A stretch of 64,000 nt of DNA, from positions 1-64,000 of the forward strand of contig JAEZRV010000062.1 of assembly GCA_023444055.1 (NCBI GenBank), read 5' to 3'. The stretch's first letter is position 1; every line of letters begins with the position of its first letter. Shown one piece after another: positions 44,546 through 53,280 of the stretch. The notes under the pieces are model-generated. The model worked only from the letters and a program-made list of their open reading frames with translations, had not been told where the DNA came from and searched no databases. Both the position numbers and the translations under genes were made by a program. The stretch is from Bacillota bacterium. Its GTDB lineage: Bacteria; Bacillota; Clostridia; Acetivibrionales; DSM-1351.

Positions 44546-46225
44546 ATGTTTCAATCAGTTGACGTAATTTGGACATTAGTAGCAGCGGCACTTGTTTTCT
44601 TCATGCAAGCTGGTTTTGCAATGGTAGAAACAGGTTTTACCAGAGCAAAAAATGCAGGAAATATTATAATGAAGAATTTAATGGATTTTTCAATTGGTTC
44701 TATTGTATTTTGGATATTAGGATTTGGACTTATGTTTGGTACTAGTCAATACGGAATTATAGGTATTCCAAGCTTTTTTGCAACAGGCAATGGAGTAAAT
44801 GCAGGTCTTCCAGGACCAGTTTTCCTCATATTCCAGACGGTATTTTGCGCAACAGCAGCAACAATAGTATCAGGTGCTATGGCAGAACGTACAAAATTCA
44901 TATCATATTGCTTATATAGTCTGGCATTAAGTGCAGTTGTATATCCTATATCAGGTCACTGGATATGGGGTGGTGGGTGGCTTTCAGAATTGGGCTTCCA
45001 TGATTTTGCGGGTTCAACAGCAGTTCACATGGTTGGTGGTGTTGCAGCATTAATTGGTGCAAAAATATTAGGACCACGTATTGGAAAGTACGACAAAAAC
45101 GGAAAAGCAAAAGCTATTCCTGGACATAGCTTGACATTGGGAGCACTAGGCGTATTTATTCTTTGGTTTGGTTGGTTTGGCTTCAATCCTGGTTCTACAG
45201 TATCAGCAACAGGAGATGCTACACTTACATCAATTGGTAACATATTTGTAACAACTAACTTGTCAGCAGCAGCAGCGGCAACAGTTGCAATGATTATCAC
45301 ATGGATAAAGTATAAAAAACCAGATGTATCAATGACTTTGAATGCAGCACTTGGTGGCTTAGTCGCAATAACTGCTGGCTGTGATGCTGTAAGTCCAGTT
45401 GGTGCAACAGTAATAGGTATAATTGCAGCTTTTGTGGTTATATATGGAATAGAGTTTATTGACAAGGTTCTAAGAATAGACGACCCAGTTGGAGCTATAG
45501 GGGTTCACGGCATGTGTGGAGCAGTAGGTACACTATTAGTAGGAATATTTGCTCTTGATGGAGGGCTGCTGTATGGTGGAGGACTGCACTATTTAGGAAT
45601 TCAAGCGTTAGGAGTTGTATCGGTTGCAGCTTGGGTTACGCTTTCAATGCTATTTATATTTAATGTAATTAAGAAAACTGTGGGCTTACGTGTTTCAAAA
45701 GAAGAAGAAATAGTAGGTTTGGATATTGAAGAGCATGGTCTTGTAAGTTCATATGCTGACTTTATGCCTACACTCACTATTTCAGATACAGGCGAAGAGA
45801 TTCCTGTGCATATTGATGCGGCTATCCCTACAGTAATTAAAACACCCCAAGCATCTATTGCTTCAGATGTAAAAATTACAAAAGTAGATATAATTACTAA
45901 ACAAGTAAAATTTGAAGTACTCAAGCAAGCTTTGAATGATATCGGTATAACAGGTATGACAGTGACAAATGTTTTGGGCTGTGGTATGCAGAAGGGAAAC
46001 AAAAAATACTATCGTGGTGTTGAGATGGAAATAACCTTATTACCAAAGATAAGAATAGAAATAATTATATGTAAAGTTCCTGTTTCAACAGTAATTGAAG
46101 CAGCAAAAAGAGTACTATACACTGGCCATATAGGCGATGGGAAAATATTTGTTTATGATGTAGAAAATGCAGTTAAGGTACGTACAGGTGAAGAGGGATA
46201 TGATGCCTTACAGGATGAAGAATAA
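44546..46225 (+). CDS. amt: Ammonium transporter fused to a PII domain
   Basis: A 559-aa protein. Residues 1-395 form an Amt/MEP/Rh channel with about eleven membrane helices and the conserved twin His (H161 in TAVHMVGG, H321 in GVHGMCG), which conduct ammonium across the membrane. A linker (about 396-440) leads to a C-terminal PII/GlnK domain (about 441-553) with the T-loop GCGMQKGNKKYYRGVEM, its conserved Tyr (Y489), and the B-loop TGHIGDGKIFVY. PII normally is a separate protein that plugs the Amt pore; here it is covalently tethered. ATG follows AAGGAGATGGGG. No separate glnK is adjacent. Confidence 0.93.
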   Translation: MFQSVDVIWTLVAAALVFFMQAGFAMVETGFTRAKNAGNIIMKNLMDFSIGSIVFWILGFGLMFGTSQYGIIGIPSFFATGNGVNAGLPGPVFLIFQTVFCATAATIVSGAMAERTKFISYCLYSLALSAVVYPISGHWIWGGGWLSELGFHDFAGSTAVHMVGGVAALIGAKILGPRIGKYDKNGKAKAIPGHSLTLGALGVFILWFGWFGFNPGSTVSATGDATLTSIGNIFVTTNLSAAAAATVAMIITWIKYKKPDVSMTLNAALGGLVAITAGCDAVSPVGATVIGIIAAFVVIYGIEFIDKVLRIDDPVGAIGVHGMCGAVGTLLVGIFALDGGLLYGGGLHYLGIQALGVVSVAAWVTLSMLFIFNVIKKTVGLRVSKEEEIVGLDIEEHGLVSSYADFMPTLTISDTGEEIPVHIDAAIPTVIKTPQASIASDVKITKVDIITKQVKFEVLKQALNDIGITGMTVTNVLGCGMQKGNKKYYRGVEMEITLLPKIRIEIIICKVPVSTVIEAAKRVLYTGHIGDGKIFVYDVENAVKVRTGEEGYDALQDEE

Positions 46226-46262
46226 ATTACCTACTGTTAATTAAAATGGTTAATCAAAAAAG

Positions 46263-46303
46263 TAGCGACCTTCGAGTTAAAATCCGAAGGTCACTGTTTT
46301 TTT
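46263..46303 (+). terminator. Terminator after amt
   Basis: GACCTTCG / CGAAGGTC stem, 10-nt loop, then a T-run of seven, 40 bp after the amt stop. Confidence 0.85.
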
Positions 46304-46378
46304 CTACTATCGTGTAAAGGCAAATTAACCATAAGTGTTTAATTAAAAAAGAATCAGATTATACTACACGAAATAGTA

Positions 46379-47998
46379 TTATTTGTAAGATGCCCAACGT
46401 AAATATATAAATCCAAGTGGTGTTACAACATAGTTCTGTAAATTCTGAGAGATTTCCAATGGGTTGGTATAGAAGTATATAGGTACTATACCCATATCAT
46501 CCATCAGTAATTTTTCTGCATCATGGAATAGCTTCATACGCTTAGTTGCATCTGTTTCGGTTCTTGCAGACTTAATAGCAGCATCATATGCAGGATTGCT
46601 GTACTTGGAATTATTTTGTCCATTACCAGTAGTGAACATATCAAGGAAAGTTGAAGGATCCATGTAGTCACCAATCCAAGCATTACGGTTTATGTTAAAT
46701 ACACCGTCTTTTCTTGATTGCTGGAATACATTCCATTCCTGTGCCTGAATCTCACATTCAATTCCAAGATTTGTTTTAAGCATCTGTTGAATGGCTTGAG
46801 CTATGATTTCATGGTTACTACCTGTGTTAACACCGTATGTTACCTTAGGGAAGCCTTTTCCATCAGGATATCCTGCTTCAGCCATTAAAGCTTTTGCTTC
46901 TGCAATATTCTTTTCAAGGTCTTCAGGTTTAACAGAGTAGTAATCACCACCAGTTGTACGGAAATCTGGTGAGAGACTTACATCAGTTATACCATTAGGC
47001 ACGTAACCAGTTGCAGGAAGCTGGCCACCTTTAGTAACTTTTTCTACAATATAGTTTCTATCAATAGCAAGAGATACAGCTTTTCTTACCTTTGGATTAT
47101 CAAAAGGTGCTTTGTTATTTACTAAATCTAAATAATATGTTCCTATCTGAGGAAGGATTTGAAGGTTTCCAGCGGCTTTTTCAGCTTCATATTCTTCTGT
47201 AGGAATAGCATTTGATAATGCAATCTGACCGTTTTTAAACGCACCAAGCATAGCATTAGGGTCATTCATTAAATACCATTCAATTTTTTCTGCGACTACG
47301 TCAGTTTTTGCCCAGTAATTGCTGTTTTTCTCAAATATGAGTTTTGAATCATGTTCCCAGCTAGTAAGCACATATGGTCCGTTTCCTATATAAGTTTTAG
47401 TATCAAGAGACCATTTATCTGCGTTTGCGGAAACGATATCCTCTCTTAAAGGAACAAGTGTTGGGAATGCTGTTATTTCAGTAAAGAATGAGCATGGTGC
47501 TTCAAGAGTTACCTCAAGAGTTTTATCATCGACAGCTTTTACACCTAAAGTACTAACGTCAGCCTTACCTCCATTAATTGCTTCTCCATTTTTTACAAAA
47601 TATAAATAGTACGCATAGTCAGCTGCAGTCTTTGGGTCGATAACTCTTTGCCATGAATATACAAAGTCCTTTGCAGTTACATCCTTACCGTCTGACCATT
47701 TTGCGTCCTTACGGATATGGAAGGTATACACAGTACCATCTGTACTTACATCCCACTTTTCAGCAGCACCAGCTACAACTTTGGAATTTTTATCATATGT
47801 TGTTAAACCTTCAAATGCACAACTAATATATGTGCCTCCATCAAGAGCATTATTTAGTGATGGGTCTAATGTTTTTGGTTCTGAGCCAATAGATGCTGTA
47901 ATAGGCTTAGCTGTAGAATTTGATCCGGAACTTCCACATCCTCCAAGTACAGATACACACATGGTTAGTGAAAGTATTAGTGCTAATAGTTTTTTCAT
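46379..47998 (-). CDS. oppA: Oligopeptide ABC transporter substrate-binding lipoprotein
   Basis: A 539-aa lipoprotein of the SBP_bac_5 (OppA/DppA) family that captures peptides outside the cell. The signal peptide ends in a lipobox (VLGGC). The family entry motif TASIGSEPKTLDPSLNNA, WSDGKDVTAKDFVYSWQRV and the second-lobe KVRKAVSLAIDRNYI are all present. ATG at 47998 is preferred because GGGAG lies 10 bases upstream. It is the last gene after oppBCDF on the same strand, separated by a 420-bp gap with a hairpin, so it probably has its own promoter and higher expression. Confidence 0.92.
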   Translation of the reverse strand: MKKLLALILSLTMCVSVLGGCGSSGSNSTAKPITASIGSEPKTLDPSLNNALDGGTYISCAFEGLTTYDKNSKVVAGAAEKWDVSTDGTVYTFHIRKDAKWSDGKDVTAKDFVYSWQRVIDPKTAADYAYYLYFVKNGEAINGGKADVSTLGVKAVDDKTLEVTLEAPCSFFTEITAFPTLVPLREDIVSANADKWSLDTKTYIGNGPYVLTSWEHDSKLIFEKNSNYWAKTDVVAEKIEWYLMNDPNAMLGAFKNGQIALSNAIPTEEYEAEKAAGNLQILPQIGTYYLDLVNNKAPFDNPKVRKAVSLAIDRNYIVEKVTKGGQLPATGYVPNGITDVSLSPDFRTTGGDYYSVKPEDLEKNIAEAKALMAEAGYPDGKGFPKVTYGVNTGSNHEIIAQAIQQMLKTNLGIECEIQAQEWNVFQQSRKDGVFNINRNAWIGDYMDPSTFLDMFTTGNGQNNSKYSNPAYDAAIKSARTETDATKRMKLFHDAEKLLMDDMGIVPIYFYTNPLEISQNLQNYVVTPLGFIYLRWASYK

Positions 47999-48320
47999 AT
48001 TTTTTACTCTCCCTTTCATTTTTTATACAACAAAATATTGTGTTGGTATTATACTCAACCTAAAAAAGTTGATTTTTTATTAAAATTCATATTATTACTA
48101 TTTGTATTTTCTCTTAATTAATCACATTAATACCTTGATAAATTTTCTATAGATAATGTCGACCTGCATTAGTATAGAAAGGAAATAATTAGTGATAATA
48201 TGAAAACTTAACATAATATTTGAATTTGTAGCACAGTACTTTTAACAAATCAAAACTTTTTGAAATAGTTAAAGTATTATATTCCGGTTAAAACATATAT
48301 GTAGATAGCACAATTAGCCC

Positions 48321-48360
48321 ATAGGCAATACTAGTTTATTATCAAACTTGTATTGCCTAT
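48321..48360. terminator. Hairpin between oppF and oppA
   Basis: ATAGGCAATACTAGTTT pairs with AAACTTGTATTGCCTAT with one mismatch, 6-nt loop. It probably ends or stabilises the oppBCDF transcript. The rest of the 420-bp gap (47999-48418) shows no gene. Confidence 0.6.
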
Positions 48361-48418
48361 TAGACTTATAAAATTGAATTTTAGATATTGAATTTTATAA
48401 ATAACTTCTGGGTATTAG

Positions 48419-49405
48419 CTATTGAGTCTTACCTGTGAAATGGCATGATACAAAATGACCATTACCATAATCTATAAGTTTAGGTGCTTCCTTAGAACAA
48501 ATTTCTTTTGCATAAGGGCATCTAGTTCTAAATGTACATCCCGATGGAGGATTGACAGGCGAAGGTATTTCTCCATTTAAAATAATTCTGTTACGTTTTT
48601 TAGCTACATCAGGATTAGGCTCTGGCATAGCTGTGAGTAATGCTTGGGTATAAGGATGAAGAGGATTTTTATAGAGTTCTTCAGCATCAACTAATTCAAC
48701 AATATGTCCTAGATACATTACACCCACTCTATCACAGGTGTGTTTTACTACACCTAAGTCATGTGAGATAAATAAGTATGTGAGCTTTAATCTATCCTGC
48801 ATTTCTTCAAGTGTATTAATTATTTGAGCTCTAATAGAAACGTCTAAAGCAGAAACAGGTTCATCACAAACAATAAACTCTGGCTCAACTGCTATAGCAC
48901 GAGCGATACCAATTCTTTGACGCTGTCCTCCTGAAAACTCATGGGGATAGCGGGAAGCATGCTCAGTATTTAATCCGACAAGTGTCATTAGCTCCCGTAT
49001 CCTGTCTGCTCGTTCACTTTTTGAATTCGTAAGCTTGTGAATATCTAATGGCTCACCAATAATATCAGAAACTGTCATTCTAGGATCCAGAGATGCATAA
49101 GGATCTTGAAAAATATACTGCATTTTCTTTCTATAAGGTAAAAGATTTGACCCTTTGATTCTGGTTATATCTTCACCATCAATTTTAATTTGACCACTTG
49201 TAGGATCATAAATCCGAAGAATCGAACGGCCTAGAGTAGTTTTTCCGGAACCTGATTCTCCAACTAGACCAATTGTTTCACCCTTATATATATTAAATGT
49301 TACATCATCAACAGCCTTTACCTGTGCTTTTTCACCTAAATGATTGTGTATATTAAAGTATTGTTTTAGATTTTTAACTTCAACTAAAAGCTCCTTACTA
49401 GTCAT
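48419..49405 (-). CDS. oppF: Oligopeptide ABC transporter ATPase OppF
   Basis: A 328-aa ATP-binding subunit. Walker A GESGSGKTT, Q-loop in YIFQDPYASLDP, ABC signature FSGGQRQRIGIARA and Walker B FIVCDEPVSALD are intact, and the C-terminal oligopeptide/dipeptide motif (GCTFRTRCPYAKEIC, four-Cys type) is present, as in OppF/DppF. ATG at 49405 has GGAGG nine bases upstream. It overlaps the end of oppD by 8 bp. Confidence 0.93.
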   Translation of the reverse strand: MTSKELLVEVKNLKQYFNIHNHLGEKAQVKAVDDVTFNIYKGETIGLVGESGSGKTTLGRSILRIYDPTSGQIKIDGEDITRIKGSNLLPYRKKMQYIFQDPYASLDPRMTVSDIIGEPLDIHKLTNSKSERADRIRELMTLVGLNTEHASRYPHEFSGGQRQRIGIARAIAVEPEFIVCDEPVSALDVSIRAQIINTLEEMQDRLKLTYLFISHDLGVVKHTCDRVGVMYLGHIVELVDAEELYKNPLHPYTQALLTAMPEPNPDVAKKRNRIILNGEIPSPVNPPSGCTFRTRCPYAKEICSKEAPKLIDYGNGHFVSCHFTGKTQ

Positions 49406-50411
49406 TTTTTTGTACCTCCACATTCACGTTTGCTTTTTCATCTAATAACCAGCATGAAGTAATGTGTCCATCAGAATCTTTGTAATCAGCTGGCATATGA
49501 TTGATACAAACCTTCAGACATTGTTCACATCTTGGTGCAAATGAACAGCCCTTAGGGAGATGAAGCAGGTCAATCGGATTTCCCGGTATAGGTATTAGTT
49601 TTGAACCTTTAGAATTTAAATCTGGTAAGGATCGTATGAGTCCCTTTGTGTATGGGTGTTGAGGATTATGGAATATGCTGTACACAGTACCTTGCTCTAC
49701 TATTTTTCCACCATACATAACAATAATATCATCAGCCATATCAGCAACAATTCCAAGATCATGGGTAATAAGAACTATTGCCATACCAGTTTTTTTCTGT
49801 ATATCTTTCAGAAGTTCAAGTATTTGCGCTTGTATAGTAACATCAAGTGCAGTTGTTGGCTCATCAGCAATTAAAACCTTTGGTGAACCAGCTAAAGACA
49901 TAGCTATCATCGCTCTCTGACGCATACCACCTGAAAATTCATGAGGATACTGTGAAAGGCGGCTCTCAGGTTCATTTATACCTACAAGTGAAAGTAATTC
50001 AATAGAACGCTTCTTTATTTCTTCTCGTGATAATTTACCGTACTTATGACGTATTGATTCAGCAATTTGATTACCAATTGTAAATACAGGATTCAAGCTA
50101 GTCATTGGATCCTGAAAAATCATAGCAATGTCATTTCCTGCAAAATTAAGTTTTTCAGATTTAGTCATAGTAGAAATATCCTTACCTTCAAAGGTAATAG
50201 TTCCACCTACTATTTTACCTGGTTTATCTATAAGTCCTATAATTGAATATGAGGACACGCTTTTTCCTGAGCCAGACTCACCAACTATGCCTAAAACTTT
50301 TCCAGGCTCAAGTGAGTAACTAATTCCATTAACAGCTTTAACTTCACCAGCTGGTGTAAAAAAAGAAACTTGTAAATCTTTTATTTCAAGTAATTTATTA
50401 TTATTATTCAT
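49398..50411 (-). CDS. oppD: Oligopeptide ABC transporter ATPase OppD
   Basis: A 337-aa ATP-binding subunit paired with OppF. Walker A GESGSGKSV, FQDPMTSLNP, signature FSGGMRQRAMIAMS, Walker B VLIADEPTTALD and the C-terminal Cys cluster (GCSFAPRCEQCLKVC) mark the OppD/DppD type. ATG at 50411 has GGGAGG six bases upstream; a longer frame to 50552 runs through hairpins of the leader and has no family similarity. A 253-bp leader with several hairpins separates it from oppC. Confidence 0.93.
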   Translation of the reverse strand: MNNNNKLLEIKDLQVSFFTPAGEVKAVNGISYSLEPGKVLGIVGESGSGKSVSSYSIIGLIDKPGKIVGGTITFEGKDISTMTKSEKLNFAGNDIAMIFQDPMTSLNPVFTIGNQIAESIRHKYGKLSREEIKKRSIELLSLVGINEPESRLSQYPHEFSGGMRQRAMIAMSLAGSPKVLIADEPTTALDVTIQAQILELLKDIQKKTGMAIVLITHDLGIVADMADDIIVMYGGKIVEQGTVYSIFHNPQHPYTKGLIRSLPDLNSKGSKLIPIPGNPIDLLHLPKGCSFAPRCEQCLKVCINHMPADYKDSDGHITSCWLLDEKANVNVEVQKND

Positions 50412-50446
50412 GCAAACCTCCCACGCCCGCTTTGGGCAGAAAATTA
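50409..50446 (-). promoter_or_regulatory. Hairpin-SD leader, copy directly before oppD
   Basis: On the minus strand AATTTTCTGCCCAAAGCGGG then CGTGGGAGGTTTGCATG. The stem GCCC/GGGC with a short loop lies right before the Shine-Dalgarno. GAGGTTCTCCACA occurs about 35 bp further upstream, as at dnaC. Confidence 0.55.
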
Positions 50447-50513
50447 AGGGGAAATATTTTGTGGAGAACCTCAGCATCACTGTATTTTTACAGTTTGCAT
50501 CCACAACACTGGC

Positions 50514-50578
50514 AAAAACCACTTGTGGTTTTTGTTGCTCGAAAATGTACAATGTTAGTACAAATTATAGATTCGAGC
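50514..50578 (-). other. Hairpins between the two oppD leader copies
   Basis: AAAAACCAC-TT-GTGGTTTTT (50514-50533) is a terminator-like stem with T-runs on both strands. GCTCGAA / TTCGAGC (50537 and 50572) forms a second stem. They lie between the two leader copies in the oppC-oppD gap, so they could attenuate expression of the ATPase genes. Confidence 0.5.
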
Positions 50579-50581
50579 TGC

Positions 50582-50613
50582 GAACCTCCATGCCAACCTG
50601 AGGCACAAAATTT
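50582..50613 (-). promoter_or_regulatory. Hairpin-SD leader, orphan copy in oppC-oppD gap
   Basis: On the minus strand AAATTTTGTGCCTCAGGTTG then GCATGGAGGTTC. It closely matches the copies before oppD and the GntR gene but no start codon follows at a useful distance, so it is an orphan or decayed copy. Confidence 0.5.
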
Positions 50614-50664
50614 GGTAAATAACTCTATGGAAAAAATTTTTATCATTAAGTAAATTTTTTATCG

Positions 50665-51660
50665 TTATTTCTTCATTCGTGGATCTAGAGCATCTCTTAG
50701 TCCATCACCAAAAAGATTAAAAGAAAGAATAATCAAGCTTATAGTTACTGCAGGAAAAATTAGCATATAAGGATATGAATAAATTCCTTTTAAAGCAGAC
50801 TGTGATAAGGAACCAAGGGAAGCCATTGGTGATGAAACACCAAGCCCGATAAAACTTAAAAATGATTCAGCAAAAATTGCTTCGGGTATTTTTAGTGTGG
50901 CAATTACAATAATTTGCCCTATACAGTTAGGAATAAGGTGCTTAAATATTATAGATCTATTATTAGCGCCTAAAACCTTTGCTGCCATTACATACTCCTG
51001 CTCCTTGATAGTTAAAACTTGACCACGGACTATTCTAGCCATATCAACCCAGTATAGAAGGGCTAATACAATAAATATACTAATTAAGCCAACACCCAGA
51101 CCACTTAAAAAAGATGGGGCATTACCTGAATTTACAAATTTCTCAATAGGTGATTTCAATACTACCTGTAATAAAATAACTATTAGAATTGTTGGTATTG
51201 AGTAGATTACATCTACAATTCTCATCATAACAGTGTCAACCCAACCGCCGAAATAACCAGATACTGCACCATAAATTATGCCTATAACAGATATCATTGC
51301 TGCGGCTACCAGTCCAACGGCAAGAGAAATTCTTGCGCCTATCATTGTTCTTGTAAATAAGTCTCTTCCTAAGCTATCAGTACCAAATAAGAACTGAGCA
51401 TTTGGTGCTAGATTCTCACTTCCATTATTAATTTGATCATATTCATAAGGTGAAAATATTGGTCCCAATATCGCTGCCAGAAATATAATTACAATAACAA
51501 CAAGACCGCCCATAGCTACTTTATTTGCTTTTAATCTATTCCAAGCATCCCTCCAATAACTTATTGACGGACGCACAACTTCAATTGTAGCCTTTTCCTC
51601 ATCTGAGGCAGGAAAAAATAACTCTTTTTTTATATCATTGGAATTACTCATATCTATCAT
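50665..51660 (-). CDS. oppC: Oligopeptide ABC transporter permease OppC
   Basis: A 331-aa inner-membrane permease. It has the OppC N-terminal domain (WRDAWNRLKANKVAMGGL, FSPYEYDQIN, FLFGTDSLGRDLFTRTMIGA), six transmembrane helices and the EAA-type loop EYVMAAKVLGANNRSIIFKH. It pairs with OppB to form the channel. ATG at 51660 follows GGTGATAGCAAA; a second ATG four codons on is also possible. Only 15 bp separate it from oppB. Confidence 0.93.
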   Translation of the reverse strand: MIDMSNSNDIKKELFFPASDEEKATIEVVRPSISYWRDAWNRLKANKVAMGGLVVIVIIFLAAILGPIFSPYEYDQINNGSENLAPNAQFLFGTDSLGRDLFTRTMIGARISLAVGLVAAAMISVIGIIYGAVSGYFGGWVDTVMMRIVDVIYSIPTILIVILLQVVLKSPIEKFVNSGNAPSFLSGLGVGLISIFIVLALLYWVDMARIVRGQVLTIKEQEYVMAAKVLGANNRSIIFKHLIPNCIGQIIVIATLKIPEAIFAESFLSFIGLGVSSPMASLGSLSQSALKGIYSYPYMLIFPAVTISLIILSFNLFGDGLRDALDPRMKK

Positions 51661-51675
51661 TTTGCTATCACCAAC

Positions 51676-52599
51676 CTAAGTAATTATTTTGATTCGTGGA
51701 TCGACGAATTTATACACTATATCTACTAAGAAATTCATCAAAATTAAGATTGCTCCAAAAAATATTGTTACACCCATTACTGTTGGGTAATCTCTGGCTG
51801 TAATACTAGTAACAAATGAACTACCTAATCCTGGAATTGAAAAAACTGATTCAATAACGAAAGAGCCTGTTAATATTCCGGCCAGCATTGGTCCAATATA
51901 AGTAACAACAGGAAGAATTCCATTTCTCAAACCATGTTTAAAAATAACAACTCTATTAGTAAGTCCCTTAGCCCTAGCTGTTCTAATATAATCTTGATTA
52001 ATTACATCAAGCATGGAGGAACGCATTATTCTTGTAATATAACTTAAAGGAAAGAAGGAAAGCGCAAATCCAGGGAGTATATAGCTTGAAATTGCAGTTA
52101 AATTGCTTATAGTTGGCAACCATTTGAGCTGAACACCAAATACAATCATTCCTACAGTTGCAACAACAAAGCTAGGAACAGCTATTCCTATAGTTACAAA
52201 AAGCATAATTAATCTGTCTGCATTTGTATTTTTTTTAAGTGCACTAATTACGCCTAAAAATGTCCCTATTATGATTGCTAAAATACCAGAAAAAAGTCCC
52301 AATCTCATTGAATATGGAAACTTACGCGCAATAATACTATTTACATCCTGGCCTATAAGTGTTATTGATTGTCCTAAATCACCATGCAATGCATTTTTCA
52401 AATATAGCCAATATTGTACAATTAGCGGTTTATCTAACCCATGTTTTGCATTTAAGTTGGCGAGAATTTCTGGTGTCATCTTTTTATCCCCAATGAAAGG
52501 ACTACCAGGAATAAAGTGCATTAAAAAAAAAGTTAGCGTTAACATAATCAATAGTGTTAATAGTGATGTAAGCAATCGTTTAAAAATGTACTTCTTCAT
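51676..52599 (-). CDS. oppB: Oligopeptide ABC transporter permease OppB
   Basis: A 307-aa permease, first gene of the opp operon. Typical features: FKRLLTSLLTLLIMLTLTFF, LNAKHGLDKPLIVQYWLYLK (OppB periplasmic region), six helices and the EAA loop DYIRTARAKGLTNRVVIFKH. ATG at 52599 follows GGAGG by about 7 bases; an ORF extension to 52662 lies within the leader. The operon order oppB-oppC-oppD-oppF, then oppA, gives a complete peptide importer. Confidence 0.93.
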   Translation of the reverse strand: MKKYIFKRLLTSLLTLLIMLTLTFFLMHFIPGSPFIGDKKMTPEILANLNAKHGLDKPLIVQYWLYLKNALHGDLGQSITLIGQDVNSIIARKFPYSMRLGLFSGILAIIIGTFLGVISALKKNTNADRLIMLFVTIGIAVPSFVVATVGMIVFGVQLKWLPTISNLTAISSYILPGFALSFFPLSYITRIMRSSMLDVINQDYIRTARAKGLTNRVVIFKHGLRNGILPVVTYIGPMLAGILTGSFVIESVFSIPGLGSSFVTSITARDYPTVMGVTIFFGAILILMNFLVDIVYKFVDPRIKIIT

Positions 52600-53093
52600 T
52601 GTAAACCTCCTACCATACCCCAATTTCAAAGCTTTATAAATAAAAATTAAATTAATAAACAAGTACTAGAAAAGAGGTAATAAACTAAATTAGTAAATTA
52701 ACTATAAGTAAATATATAATATACAAAATAAATAACAGAATTTATATTTATTCTGTGCAAATGACTCATAAAAAACAATAAAATTTCATGGAAATAATTA
52801 CTGCTATTTATTATTAAGTAACTTCTTAATAAATAAACTTTAAGACATCACAAAATACTAGTAAAATAAACAAAGGAATACCAAAGTATGTCGCTTGCCG
52901 ATTAATTCTTTTGAATTATAGCATATGGTGTCGAATAACTCAATATTAAAATTTTTACATTATGATAAAAATGTCGTTATTTGTATTAAAATAGAAGTTT
53001 ATGTAACAATAAAAAACTTTCCTAATATTACACAATATATCTCAATATTAACTTGAAAGGTAAAAGTAAAATAAAGAATTTATAAAATAACAA
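52600..53093. other. Gene-free AT-rich stretch upstream of oppB
   Basis: Nearly 500 very AT-rich bases between the opp operon and the tRNA fragment. It should contain the oppB promoter. I see no coding frame and no strong hairpin before the terminator at 53094. Confidence 0.4.
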
Positions 53094-53137
53094 AAAACAA
53101 CCACCCTATCAGCATAATGCTTGAGGGTGGTTGTTTT
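53094..53137 (-). terminator. Terminator after tRNA-Arg end
   Basis: A 14-bp stem AAAACAACCACCCT / AGGGTGGTTGTTTT with T-run on the minus strand, directly after the CCA end of the tRNA fragment. It is the normal tRNA terminator and lies on the chromosomal side of the attachment site. Confidence 0.85.
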
Positions 53138-53188
53138 GGCGCGCCCGACAGAGATCGAATCCACAACCTTCTGGTCCGTAGCCAGACG
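53137..53188 (-). tRNA. 3' fragment of tRNA-Arg(ACG), attachment site
   Basis: On the minus strand the DNA reads CGTCTGGCTACGGACCAGAA through the variable loop and T-arm to GGGCGCGCCA. That is the anticodon arm with anticodon ACG, the T-arm and the acceptor end of tRNA-Arg, with encoded CCA. The acceptor 5' strand and D-arm are missing; unrelated DNA follows beyond 53188, then the integrase. This is the pattern left when an element integrates into a tRNA gene, so the fragment is one att repeat, and the intact tRNA should be at the far end of the element. The T-stem pairing is imperfect, as expected for a nonfunctional copy. Confidence 0.8.
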
Positions 53189-53280
53189 AAACAATAAAAA
53201 AATGTAATTCTACAATACAATTAAATAGCATGTATGCTTCGGTACAACTAGTTTTGCGTTTATTTTAGCTTACCTAAACT

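Noticed and set aside
45025..45465. Long reading frame on the minus strand within amt
   Set aside because: It lies entirely antisense to a clear Amt coding sequence, with no ribosome-binding site or recognisable domain.
50412..50552. N-terminal extension of OppD
   Set aside because: It runs through hairpins and a leader motif, and OppD family similarity begins after the ATG at 50411.
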